Below, piece after piece: positions 17,076-24,546 of a stretch of 64,000 bases of DNA. The number at the start of each line of letters is the position of its first letter. Position 1 is the stretch's first letter. Position numbers and translations under genes: made by a program. The notes below the pieces were generated by a model. That model had not been told where the DNA came from and did not search any database. It saw nothing but the letters and a program-made list of their open reading frames with translations. Origin of the DNA: Streptomyces cyaneochromogenes (GTDB lineage: Bacteria > Actinomycetota > Actinomycetes > Streptomycetales > Streptomycetaceae); contig NZ_CP034539.1 in the NCBI RefSeq assembly GCF_003963535.1, positions 1,116,001-1,180,000 on the forward strand, in the 5' to 3' direction.

Positions 17076-18368
17076 CTAACCCTGCTGCCGCAGAAGCCGG
17101 TCGCAGGCCTCGACAGCGTTGTCAAGAGCTTGCTTCGGACTCTGCTTGCCCTGCAGCGCCTTGGCGACCTCGTTGCGCAGCTCGGTTTTCATCTGCTCGC
17201 TGAACAGCACGGGCGTGTAGTTGACGGCGTCCTTCAGCGACTTGGCGGCGGCGATCCGCACGCGCGTCTCGTCGGTGCCGTCCTCCTTGGTGAAGTACGG
17301 GTCGTCGAGGGATCCGGCGGTGCTGGGGAAGATAGCGACCTGCTTGGCGAACGACATCTGGCGCTCGGCGTCGGTGACGAAGTGGGCGAAGGCGACCGCG
17401 GCGGGCGTGCGCTTGGTCTGCGCGTTGACCATCACGCCCATCACGTACATGTTGACGTGGCCGGTGCTGGTGATCTGGTCGGTGATCCCGATGTTCTTGT
17501 ACAGGTTCGGCGCCTGCTTCTTGAAGTTGCCGAGGTCCAGCGCGCTGCCGGGGTTCATGGCGACGGCCTCGGTGAGGAACTTCCTTCCGGACGACTCGGG
17601 GGTGGCGGTGAGCGCCTGCGGGTCGAGGGCTTTGGCGTCGTACAACTCCTTGTATTTGGTGAGGAGTTCGACTCCCTTGGCGTCATTGAAGGCGAAGGCG
17701 GTGCCCTCCTTGTTCATGAGCTCGACGCCGTAGCGGCCGAAGTCCTCGATGGTGGGCACGTTGGCGAGGGTGGCGACCTTGCCGTCGGTCTCCTTCGCCA
17801 TCTTCAGGGCGGCGGAGAAGACCTCGTCGTACGTCTTCGGCGGCTGGTCCGGGTCGAGGCCGGCCTCCTTGAAGAGGGACTTGTTGTAGAAGAGCGGACC
17901 GGTGTTGAGGTACCAGGGGAAGGCGTACGTGCCCGTCGTGCCCGGTATCCGATGACTGGCCCAGGCCCCTTCCAGATACTCCTTCTTGTACTGCCCGGCC
18001 GCCTTGTCGAGGTCGAGCGCCAGGCCCGCCTCGGCCAGCGGGGCGACCAGGTCGGGCGAGACGTTGACGACGTCCGGGAGCGTGCCGCCGGCCGCGTCCG
18101 CGCTGATCTTGTCGGCGTAGCCCTCGGCGGGCTGGTCGATCCACTTCACGTCGGTGCCCGGGTACTTCTTCTCGAAGTCCGCGATCACGCCCTCGAAGTA
18201 GTCCTTGAAGTTGGCGCGCAGGTTCCAGGTCTGGAAGGTGATGTCGCCCTCGACCTTGCCGGAGGCGTCGGCCGTGCCGCCGTCGCCCCCTCCCGAGCCG
18301 CAGGCGCTGAGCGGCAGGACGACACAGACGGCGAATGCGGCGGCGAGGGCTCTACGGGAAACAGGCAC
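17076..18368 (-). CDS. Carbohydrate ABC transporter substrate-binding lipoprotein
   Basis: CUT1 solute-binding protein, 430 residues, first gene of the N-glycan operon. The signal peptide ends in a lipobox (VVLPLSAC) followed by Gly/Ser/Asp linker. The mature part has the usual SBP_bac_1 features: WIDQPAEGYADKISADAAGG, a VNVSPDLVAPL strand, GTYAFPWYLNTGPLFYNK and MNPGSALDLGNF. GTG start with AAGGAGG 10 nt upstream. Given the neighbours (GH85, GH38, GH5) its ligand is most likely a mannose-containing oligosaccharide; this is inference. Controlled by the divergent LacI regulator through the operator array in the spacer. Confidence 0.93.
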   Translation of the reverse strand: MPVSRRALAAAFAVCVVLPLSACGSGGGDGGTADASGKVEGDITFQTWNLRANFKDYFEGVIADFEKKYPGTDVKWIDQPAEGYADKISADAAGGTLPDVVNVSPDLVAPLAEAGLALDLDKAAGQYKKEYLEGAWASHRIPGTTGTYAFPWYLNTGPLFYNKSLFKEAGLDPDQPPKTYDEVFSAALKMAKETDGKVATLANVPTIEDFGRYGVELMNKEGTAFAFNDAKGVELLTKYKELYDAKALDPQALTATPESSGRKFLTEAVAMNPGSALDLGNFKKQAPNLYKNIGITDQITSTGHVNMYVMGVMVNAQTKRTPAAVAFAHFVTDAERQMSFAKQVAIFPSTAGSLDDPYFTKEDGTDETRVRIAAAKSLKDAVNYTPVLFSEQMKTELRNEVAKALQGKQSPKQALDNAVEACDRLLRQQG

Positions 18369-18455
18369 GGCGAACCGGCCTCCTTTGCGGGCGGGTTGGC
18401 GAACGAGGCAGACCCTGCACGCTGATCCGGCAGCCCGTCAATGACCCTCGCACAG

Positions 18456-18533
18456 CTAATTTCTTTAGTGACTAATACGCATTAGGATCACCGAGCTGAA
18501 CCGCATTAGGTTCGCTGTCCTGAACCGCATTAG
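18456..18533. promoter_or_regulatory. LacI operator array with 24-bp period
   Basis: Three 14-bp boxes begin exactly 24 bp apart: CTAATACGCATTAG at 18472-18485 (palindromic), CTGAACCGCATTAG at 18496-18509 and again at 18520-18533. A weaker fourth box, CTAATTTCTTTAG, lies at 18456-18468. The shared half site is CATTAG. The array fills the spacer between the glycan operon and its LacI regulator and is the obvious binding region for that regulator, controlling both directions. Confidence 0.75.
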
Positions 18534-18575
18534 TGCATACTGCTCCGGAATGTGTCGCCGGAATGGGGAATCGCC

Positions 18576-19622
18576 ATGTCAGGCAAGCGGTCACCGGCCC
18601 GTCGGCCGACGATGAAGGACATCGCGCGGCACGCGGGGGTCTCCCAGAGCGCGGTCTCCTTCGCGCTGAACGGCCGGCCCGGCGTGTCGGAGGACACCCG
18701 CGACCGGGTGCGGCGGGTCGCCGAGGAGCTGGGCTGGCGGCCCAGTACGGCGGCGCGCGCACTGTCCGGGGAGGGCGCGGCGACGGTCGGCTTCGTGCTG
18801 GCGCGTCCGGCCGACACCCTGGGTGTGGACTCGTTCTTCCTGCAACTGGTCTCGGGCATCCAGGAGGTGCTGGCCGAGCGCCATCTCGGCCTGCTGTTCC
18901 AGGTGGTGGAGGACATCGCCGACGAGTGCGCGGTGTACCGGCGCTGGTGGGCCGAGCACCGGGTGGACGGCGTCCTCGTCGTCGACCCGCGCACCGACGA
19001 TCCCCGCCCCGACCTCCTCGACGAACTCGGCCTGCCCGCCGTGGTCATCGGCGGCGCACCCGACGACCGCCATCCCGGCCTGTCGACCGTCTGGGCGGAC
19101 GACGCGGGCGCGATGGCCTCGGTCGTGGACGGCCTGTACGCGCTCGGCCATCGCCGGATCGTGCACATCGCCGGTCTGCCGGGGCTCGCCCACACCGAGC
19201 GCCGCATCCGCACGCTGCGCGCGGAGGCGGGGCGCCGTGGCCTGTCCGAGGTGCAGTCGGTGACCACCGACTACTCCGACGCCGAGGGCGCGGCGGTCAC
19301 CCGCCGGGTCCTGGAGGGCCCCACTCCGCCGACCGCGCTGATCTACGACAACGACGTGATGGCCGTCGCCGGCGCCGCGACCGCGGCCGAACTCGGCTTC
19401 TCGGTACCGGCGGACGTGTCGGTGGTGTCCTGGGAGGACTCGGCGCTGTGCCGCATCGTCAAGCCGTGGCTGTCCGCGCTGTCCCGGGACAGCGTGGAGT
19501 TCGGGCGCACGGCGGCCCGGGAACTGACCGCGCTGCTGGACGGGGGGTCGGCGCGGGCGGTGCGGGTGCCGGTCCCGCGGTTGATCGAGCGGGGCAGCAC
19601 GGGGGTGGCCCGGGACGCGTGA
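18576..19622 (+). CDS. LacI-family transcriptional regulator
   Basis: Sugar-responsive repressor, 348 residues. N-terminal LacI helix-turn-helix (TMKDIARHAGVSQSAVSFALNGRPGVS, about residues 12-38 in parts) and hinge helix RPSTAARALSG, then a two-lobed periplasmic-binding-like effector domain ending in the dimerising core VSVVSWEDSALCRIV and CLSPPLTALSR-like region. ATG chosen because GGGGAA lies 5 nt upstream; an in-frame GTG 24 bp earlier has no good ribosome site and would add MSPEWGIA. Divergent from the glycan importer-glycosidase operon, with the CATTAG operator array between them, so it is its likely local repressor. Confidence 0.93.
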   Translation: MSGKRSPARRPTMKDIARHAGVSQSAVSFALNGRPGVSEDTRDRVRRVAEELGWRPSTAARALSGEGAATVGFVLARPADTLGVDSFFLQLVSGIQEVLAERHLGLLFQVVEDIADECAVYRRWWAEHRVDGVLVVDPRTDDPRPDLLDELGLPAVVIGGAPDDRHPGLSTVWADDAGAMASVVDGLYALGHRRIVHIAGLPGLAHTERRIRTLRAEAGRRGLSEVQSVTTDYSDAEGAAVTRRVLEGPTPPTALIYDNDVMAVAGAATAAELGFSVPADVSVVSWEDSALCRIVKPWLSALSRDSVEFGRTAARELTALLDGGSARAVRVPVPRLIERGSTGVARDA

Positions 19623-19634
19623 CGGCCTCGTGCG

Positions 19635-19658
19635 GGCCGTGACCCGCTCGGGTCGGCC
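19635..19658. terminator. Bulged hairpin between convergent genes
   Basis: GGCC-GT-GACCCG, loop CT, CGGGTC-GGCC: a 10-bp stem with a 2-nt bulge, 13 bp past the LacI stop and ahead of the convergent serine hydrolase stop. Confidence 0.5.
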
Positions 19659-19703
19659 GGAAGGCACTGCCCCTCACAGCCGGCCTGATCCAAACGACAG
19701 GGC

Positions 19704-20819
19704 CTAGCCGCGCAGCCCCTGAAGCCCTTCGTAAGCGGCCGTCACGATCTCCATGCCCCGGGTGTCCTCCGCGGGCTCGCGCATCTGGTTCGTCACGTAC
19801 GCCACGACCAACCGGCTGTCGGGCTCGATCATCACCAGGGACCCGCCCCAGCCGCCCCAGCCGTACGTGGTGCCGAACCGGCCGTACCCCAGCCCCCAGC
19901 TCATCGGCATGCCCAGGACCCGGTCGTCGCCGGTGAACTGCTCCTCCCACGCGCGGTCACAGCCGGCCCGGGACAGCAGCCGTACCCCTCGCGCCTCTCC
20001 CCCGCAGGCGAGCAGGGACTGCACCAGGGCCACCGAACGGGCGTTGCCGTATCCGCTCGCCGCGGGAATCTGCGCGCGACGCCAGGGCAGGCCGTTGCCG
20101 TCCCGGACGCGTACGCCGTTGCCCGCCTCGGAGCCCTCGGGGTTGCCGGGCGCGCTCGCCGCGTAGTCCTCACCGTGCCCCTTCGGCGGGATCGTGCGCG
20201 CGACCCGGTGGTCGTGTTCGGAGGCCAGCCCGATGTGGAAGTCGGCGCCCAGCGGACCGGCCACTTCCTCGGCGAGGAACTCGCCCACGCTGCGGCCGGT
20301 GACGCGCCGCACGACCTCGCCGACCAGGAATCCCTGGGTCATCGAGTGGTATCCGGCCGCGGTGCCCGGCTCCCACCGAGGCGCCCGGGCGGCGAGCCGT
20401 GCCGTGGCGGACGGCCAGTCGTAGAGGTCCTCGACCGAGCCGTCCCAGTCGGGCAGCCCGGCGGTGTGCGCGAGCAGATGCCGTACGAGCACCTTCTCCT
20501 TGCCCGCCGCACCGAACTCCGGCCAGTAGCGGCAGACGGGCGCGGAGAGATCGAGTTCGCCCCGATCGGCCAGGACGAGGGCGCACAGTGCCGTCATCGT
20601 CTTGGTCACGGACCAGACGTTGACGATGGTGTCGCGCTCCCACGGGACGGCGCGTTCGGCGTCCGCGAACCCGCCCCAGACGTCCACGACCGGCTCGCCG
20701 TCCACGAACACCGCGACGGAGCCGCCCGCGTCCCCCGCGTCCAGCATGGCGGCGAGCGCGTTCGGGACGGCGAGGAACAGGTTGTCGTACGAACCCTGGA
20801 GGTCGGCCATGTGCCCCAT
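19704..20819 (-). CDS. Serine hydrolase, beta-lactamase/esterase (class C fold)
   Basis: A 371-residue cytoplasmic serine hydrolase of the class C beta-lactamase/EstB superfamily. SxxK is SVTK (about residue 69-72, VWSVTKTMTALCALVLADRG region), the tyrosine motif is YHS (about 155, in AAGYHSMTQGFLVGEVV), and LAHTAGLPDW and GYGWGGWGGS-like segments are typical of the esterase/peptidase subgroup. No signal peptide, so an intracellular esterase or amidase is more likely than an antibiotic-degrading lactamase. Two in-frame ATGs nine bases apart are possible starts; neither has a strong ribosome site. It stands alone between the LacI gene and the fucosidase. Confidence 0.85.
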   Translation of the reverse strand: MGHMADLQGSYDNLFLAVPNALAAMLDAGDAGGSVAVFVDGEPVVDVWGGFADAERAVPWERDTIVNVWSVTKTMTALCALVLADRGELDLSAPVCRYWPEFGAAGKEKVLVRHLLAHTAGLPDWDGSVEDLYDWPSATARLAARAPRWEPGTAAGYHSMTQGFLVGEVVRRVTGRSVGEFLAEEVAGPLGADFHIGLASEHDHRVARTIPPKGHGEDYAASAPGNPEGSEAGNGVRVRDGNGLPWRRAQIPAASGYGNARSVALVQSLLACGGEARGVRLLSRAGCDRAWEEQFTGDDRVLGMPMSWGLGYGRFGTTYGWGGWGGSLVMIEPDSRLVVAYVTNQMREPAEDTRGMEIVTAAYEGLQGLRG

Positions 20820-20854
20820 CCAGCCCGTGCCGCACCGCCCCGGTCAACCGAATT

Positions 20855-22408
20855 TCAGAGCCGCGACCGGTACAGCCCGAACTCCACGAGCCGCACCGCG
20901 GCACGCGAACCGGTCACCCGGACTCGCCACCGACGCGCCCGCACCGGCGCCGCCAGCAGCAGGATCCGGCTCGCGCCGATCGTCCCGGCCCGGGTCACCT
21001 CCGTCCAGGCGCCGTCGCGCCGGGCCTCGACGACGAAGCTCTCCACCTGCTGGCCGAGGCAGATGTCCTCGGCCAGCCGGATCCGGTCGACCTCCCGCTC
21101 CCGGCCGAGGTCGACGGTGACACGGCCCGGTGAAACGGTCGTCCGCGCGTCGCGTGCCAGGTCCTCCGGGAGTTCGCGGTCCACGCGTTCGCGGAACTCG
21201 CGCAGCCGTGCCACGTCGGCGGCGGGCAGCAGGCCGTCGGTGTCCGGCGGGACGTTGAGCAGCAGCACCGAGTTGCGGCCCACGGACCGGAAGTAGATGT
21301 CCGTCAACTGCTCGACGCTCTTGGGCTGTTGGTCGGCGTGGTAGAACCAGCCGTCCCGGATGGACACGTCGCACTCGGCCGGCCACCACTGCAGGTGGTC
21401 GGCCACCGGCCGGGCCTTGACGAGCGCGTCGCGGCTGCCCATGTCGGGGGCGTCGTACGCGAGGGCGTAGTCGGTCCGGCCGTAGTCCTTCTCCTGGACC
21501 GGTACGACACTCCACTCGTCCTGACGGGCCAGCCCGCCCTCGTTGCCGACCCAGCGCACGTCCGGCCCGGAGACGGCGACGGTCGCGTCGGGGGCGAGCG
21601 ACCGCACCAGCGCGTACCAGCTGTCCCAGTCGTACTTCTCCACCTTGTCCGGCGGGATGCGGCCCTGCGCGCCGTCGAACCACACCTCGTCGACCGGCCC
21701 GTACTCGGTGAGGACCTCGTAGAGCTGGTTGAGCATGTGGGCGCCGTAGTCGGTGGCCGGGAGGGTGTACGACCGCGGGGGTGTGCGGTCGTCGCCCTCG
21801 ACGGGCGTGGGGATCGTGCGGTCGGCGCGGGCGCTGCCGTTGGCGTAGACGCCGTGGAGGTACTGGTTCTCGTCGGCGGGTGAGATGTAGACGCCGACCT
21901 TGATGCCGTACCGGCGCATGGAGTCGGCGAAGGAACGCAGGACGTCGCCCTGGCCTCCCTCCCAACTGCTCGACGTCACCGAGTGGTTGGTGTAGCGGGA
22001 CTGGTAGAGCACGAAGCCGTCGTGGTGCTTGACAGTGAGGATGGCCAGCTTGAAGCCGCCGTCGCGCAGGGCGCGGGCCCACTGGTCGGTGTCGAGGCCG
22101 GTCGGCTGGAACACGTCGGGGTCCTCGTCTCCCGTGCCCCATTCCAGGCCGGTGAACGTGTTCACGCCGAAGTGCAGGAAGGCGGTCCGCTCCAGGCGCT
22201 GCCAGGCGATCTGGCGTGCGGTGGGGCGGACCTGGGAGGCCTTGCGGACCAGGTCGGCCTCGGTGTCGTCGGGGCTGACGGGGATACGGGACTGGGGGTC
22301 GTTCGAGGTGTGCGAGGCGGCGGTGGGCGCCGCGAGGGCGGGTCCGGTGGCGCCGGTCGCGGCGAGGACGGCGGCTGTCGCGACGAAGACGCGTCGGGAA
22401 ACGGCCAT
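20855..22408 (-). CDS. GH29 alpha-L-fucosidase (Tat-exported)
   Basis: Removes alpha-linked fucose. The 517-residue protein starts with a twin-arginine signal (SRRVFVATAAVLAATGATG, cleavage after ALA). The GH29 barrel shows HFGVNTFTGLEWGTGDEDP, LTVKHHDGFVLYQS (His pair) and EVWFDGAQG with nucleophile Asp245. The LEWGTGDE-type start suggests the alpha-1,3/1,4-specific branch (GH29-B), inferred. A beta-sandwich region closes the protein (about 390-517). GAGGAG precedes the ATG. It follows the GH20 gene by 57 bp on the same strand, so fucose removal and GH20 cleavage of the exposed chain are probably co-expressed. Confidence 0.92.
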   Translation of the reverse strand: MAVSRRVFVATAAVLAATGATGPALAAPTAASHTSNDPQSRIPVSPDDTEADLVRKASQVRPTARQIAWQRLERTAFLHFGVNTFTGLEWGTGDEDPDVFQPTGLDTDQWARALRDGGFKLAILTVKHHDGFVLYQSRYTNHSVTSSSWEGGQGDVLRSFADSMRRYGIKVGVYISPADENQYLHGVYANGSARADRTIPTPVEGDDRTPPRSYTLPATDYGAHMLNQLYEVLTEYGPVDEVWFDGAQGRIPPDKVEKYDWDSWYALVRSLAPDATVAVSGPDVRWVGNEGGLARQDEWSVVPVQEKDYGRTDYALAYDAPDMGSRDALVKARPVADHLQWWPAECDVSIRDGWFYHADQQPKSVEQLTDIYFRSVGRNSVLLLNVPPDTDGLLPAADVARLREFRERVDRELPEDLARDARTTVSPGRVTVDLGREREVDRIRLAEDICLGQQVESFVVEARRDGAWTEVTRAGTIGASRILLLAAPVRARRWRVRVTGSRAAVRLVEFGLYRSRL

Positions 22409-22424
22409 GGGACGACTCCTCGGG

Positions 22425-22470
22425 TCAGGTCATCAAGTCAGGTGCTCAGGTCCTCGGTCAGGTCCTCAGG
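22425..22470. repeat. TCAGGT short repeat cluster between GH20 and GH29
   Basis: TCAGGT occurs at 22425, 22438, 22446 and 22458, with TCAGGC at 22466 (the last contains the GH20 stop). Spacings are 13, 8, 12 and 8 bp. It fills the intergenic space of a probable operon. Function unknown; slippage-prone sequence is the plain reading. Confidence 0.5.
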
Positions 22471-24298
22471 CCAGTTGCCACACGGCGGGCGTGCGCCGGT
22501 CCGGCGGGTACTGCACGAGCCGGCCGTCCTCCGTGACGGTCACCGTCATCCGGGTGATGGCGTTGACGAGCCGGTAGCCACCGGGGGCGGGCTCCAACTG
22601 CCAGCGCTGGAGGGTGTTCGCGGGATCGCACCTCTGCGGCGCCGCCTCCACCCCGGGCTGGAGCGGCACGTTGAGCGTGAGCCGGCCGCCGCGCACCTCC
22701 AGGCAGCCGTCCGCCGTGCGCACGGTCACGTAGCCGTCGGCGGTGCGCTCGACGTCGGCGTCGAAGGTCCGGCCGCTCGCCCGGAAGGTGTACGAGCCGT
22801 CCGCCACCGGCACCCGGGTCAGGTCCCGCCACCCGGGCGCGTGCCCGACCGCCGTGCCGCGGGCGGTGAACCCGTCGTACGTGGCGTCCGGGTGCGGATA
22901 GCCCCAGGTCGCCTGGGCGATGTGCCGGAGCGCGGGCCACAGGGCGACGGCGACCTCGTTCTCGGTCTCGCCGCGGCCGTTGTCGGGCCAGAGGCTGATC
23001 TTGGCGCCGGTGATGCCGTCGGCGGAGGCCAGCTTCTCGCCCTCGAAGCCGCGCGGGTCCCAGCTCTGGTCGTAGAGCCCCTCGGTGTCGCTGTGGAAGC
23101 CGCCCCGGACGAGGTAGAGGGCGTAGGCGGCGTTCATCAACGGATAGCCCTGGGCGCGCAGTCGGCTCGGCTTCGTCGCCACGTTCAGCCAGTGCTCGAC
23201 CGTCGTTCCCGCGCTCACCGGGACGGTGTTGGCGCCGGTGAGCCCGTCGTTCCAGATGCGCAGCTTCCTGCCCTTGCCCGCCGCGTAGGCGTGCACGCGG
23301 TTGACGAAGTCGATGAACGCGTCCTGGGGTGTGGCGTCGGGGCCGTACCTGTCCTGGGCGTACTTCAGGATCTGCGGGTACTTGGCGAAGTCGGAGCCGA
23401 GCATGTACTCGTCGGCGCCCATGTGCCAGGAGGCGGCGGGGAAGACCTGGGCGTACTCGTCGATGAGGCTCGTGTAGTAGGCGAAGGCCTCCGGCCTGGT
23501 GATGTCGAGGCGTGCGGGCTGCTTGTTGCCGTCGGAGTCGGTCAGTTGCAGATCCGGGCGGTTCTCGATCCACGGGTCCATGTGGCCCGGGGAGTTGATC
23601 TCGGGGATGATCTCGACGTGGTACCGCTTGCCGAGGGCGACCAGGCGGCGTATCTCGTCCTTGGTGTAGTAGCCCCAGGTGTTGGCCTCGGGATGGGCGT
23701 CGCTCTTCACCTTCAGTTCCAGGAGAAGCTGGTTGAGCTTGTGGTACGCCATCTCGCGGACCAGGTTCTCCAGCCAGGGCAGGGAGATGTTGATGTAGCA
23801 GGCGCAGACGCCGACGCCCCGCTCCTTGTAGCGCGGTACATCGACTGTTCGGCCGGCGGGGACGCGGTCGCCCTGGGCGAGGAGCTGGAGGACGGTGCGG
23901 GTGCCGTAGAAGGCGCCGGTCTCGGTCGCCGCGGTGACCGACAGCCGCCGGCCGGCGCGCAGTTCGTAGCCCTCCGCGCCGAGGGAGGTCCGGGAGTGCC
24001 GGACGTCGATGACGATGTCACCGGTCCGGGAAGCGTCCGCCACCACGGGGACGGTGCCGTGTCCCGCCTCGCGGAGATCGTCGGCGAGGGTGTCGGCGAC
24101 CCGCCGTTCGGTCGCGTCGTCGGCCACGAGGCGGGCGGAGCGCCCGTAGGTGTAACTGCCGGAGGCGGGCGCCCAGTCGGTCAGGGCGGGAACCGTGACC
24201 GGTGCGCCCCGCTCCCCCTCCGCGAGCGCCGGCACCGGCGCCGTGAAGAGCAGCGTCAACGCCGCCAGGGCACCGGCCCATCTCAAGCGTGTCCTCAT
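22466..24298 (-). CDS. Secreted GH20 beta-N-acetylhexosaminidase / lacto-N-biosidase-like
   Basis: A 610-residue retaining glycosidase. Sec signal peptide MRTRLRW plus a hydrophobic stretch to PALA. A GH20b-like N-terminal alpha/beta domain (about 30-150) precedes the barrel with the catalytic Asp296-Glu297 pair (WHMGADEYMLG), PEINSPGHMDPW and the Trp-rich LRIWNDGL strand. The C-terminal about 130 residues look like a ricin-type lectin repeat (LQRWQLEPAPGGYRLVN). This layout and neighbouring GH29-B fucosidase recall lacto-N-biosidases that split Lewis-type chains after defucosylation, but plain hexosaminidase is equally possible. The start at the second Met was chosen for the signal peptide and the GGGGTG four nt upstream. 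Confidence 0.87.
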   Translation of the reverse strand: MRTRLRWAGALAALTLLFTAPVPALAEGERGAPVTVPALTDWAPASGSYTYGRSARLVADDATERRVADTLADDLREAGHGTVPVVADASRTGDIVIDVRHSRTSLGAEGYELRAGRRLSVTAATETGAFYGTRTVLQLLAQGDRVPAGRTVDVPRYKERGVGVCACYINISLPWLENLVREMAYHKLNQLLLELKVKSDAHPEANTWGYYTKDEIRRLVALGKRYHVEIIPEINSPGHMDPWIENRPDLQLTDSDGNKQPARLDITRPEAFAYYTSLIDEYAQVFPAASWHMGADEYMLGSDFAKYPQILKYAQDRYGPDATPQDAFIDFVNRVHAYAAGKGRKLRIWNDGLTGANTVPVSAGTTVEHWLNVATKPSRLRAQGYPLMNAAYALYLVRGGFHSDTEGLYDQSWDPRGFEGEKLASADGITGAKISLWPDNGRGETENEVAVALWPALRHIAQATWGYPHPDATYDGFTARGTAVGHAPGWRDLTRVPVADGSYTFRASGRTFDADVERTADGYVTVRTADGCLEVRGGRLTLNVPLQPGVEAAPQRCDPANTLQRWQLEPAPGGYRLVNAITRMTVTVTEDGRLVQYPPDRRTPAVWQLA

Positions 24299-24310
24299 GA
24301 GGCACCCCAT

Positions 24311-24328
24311 TCATCGGATGTCTGATGA
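24311..24328. promoter_or_regulatory. Imperfect palindrome upstream of GH20
   Basis: TCATCGGATGTCTGATGA matches its own reverse complement at 14 of 18 positions. A related TCAT-N7-ATGA box lies at 24380-24394. Both are in the GH20 promoter region, and differ from the CATTAG boxes of the LacI gene, so a different regulator may act here. Confidence 0.35.
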
Positions 24329-24546
24329 TTGGGCGGGCCTCAGGGGCTGTCAATGCACCGCGAAGTGAGAGGAGTTGACTCATTGGTCGGATGATGTGCA
24401 GGTCAGCACGGCTGTACCGAGGGAGGGCGGCGCGAAAAGTCCAAGAAGACCCTCCTGAATATCCAAGCCGAGTGCCCTCTCGACTCCGGGCCCGTCGCCC
24501 GGCAGAGTGCTCCTACATACTCGCGAGTAAGCCCTGAGGAGCGCCC

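Noticed and set aside
18552..18575. Earlier GTG start of the LacI regulator
   Set aside because: No ribosome site; the ATG 24 bp downstream has GGGGAA and matches usual LacI starts.
19704..20819. Antibiotic beta-lactamase
   Set aside because: No signal peptide and esterase-like motif context; called a serine hydrolase instead.
21983..24325. 780-codon plus-strand frame
   Set aside because: Antisense of the GH20 and GH29 genes, Val/Gly/Asp-rich with no recognisable motif.
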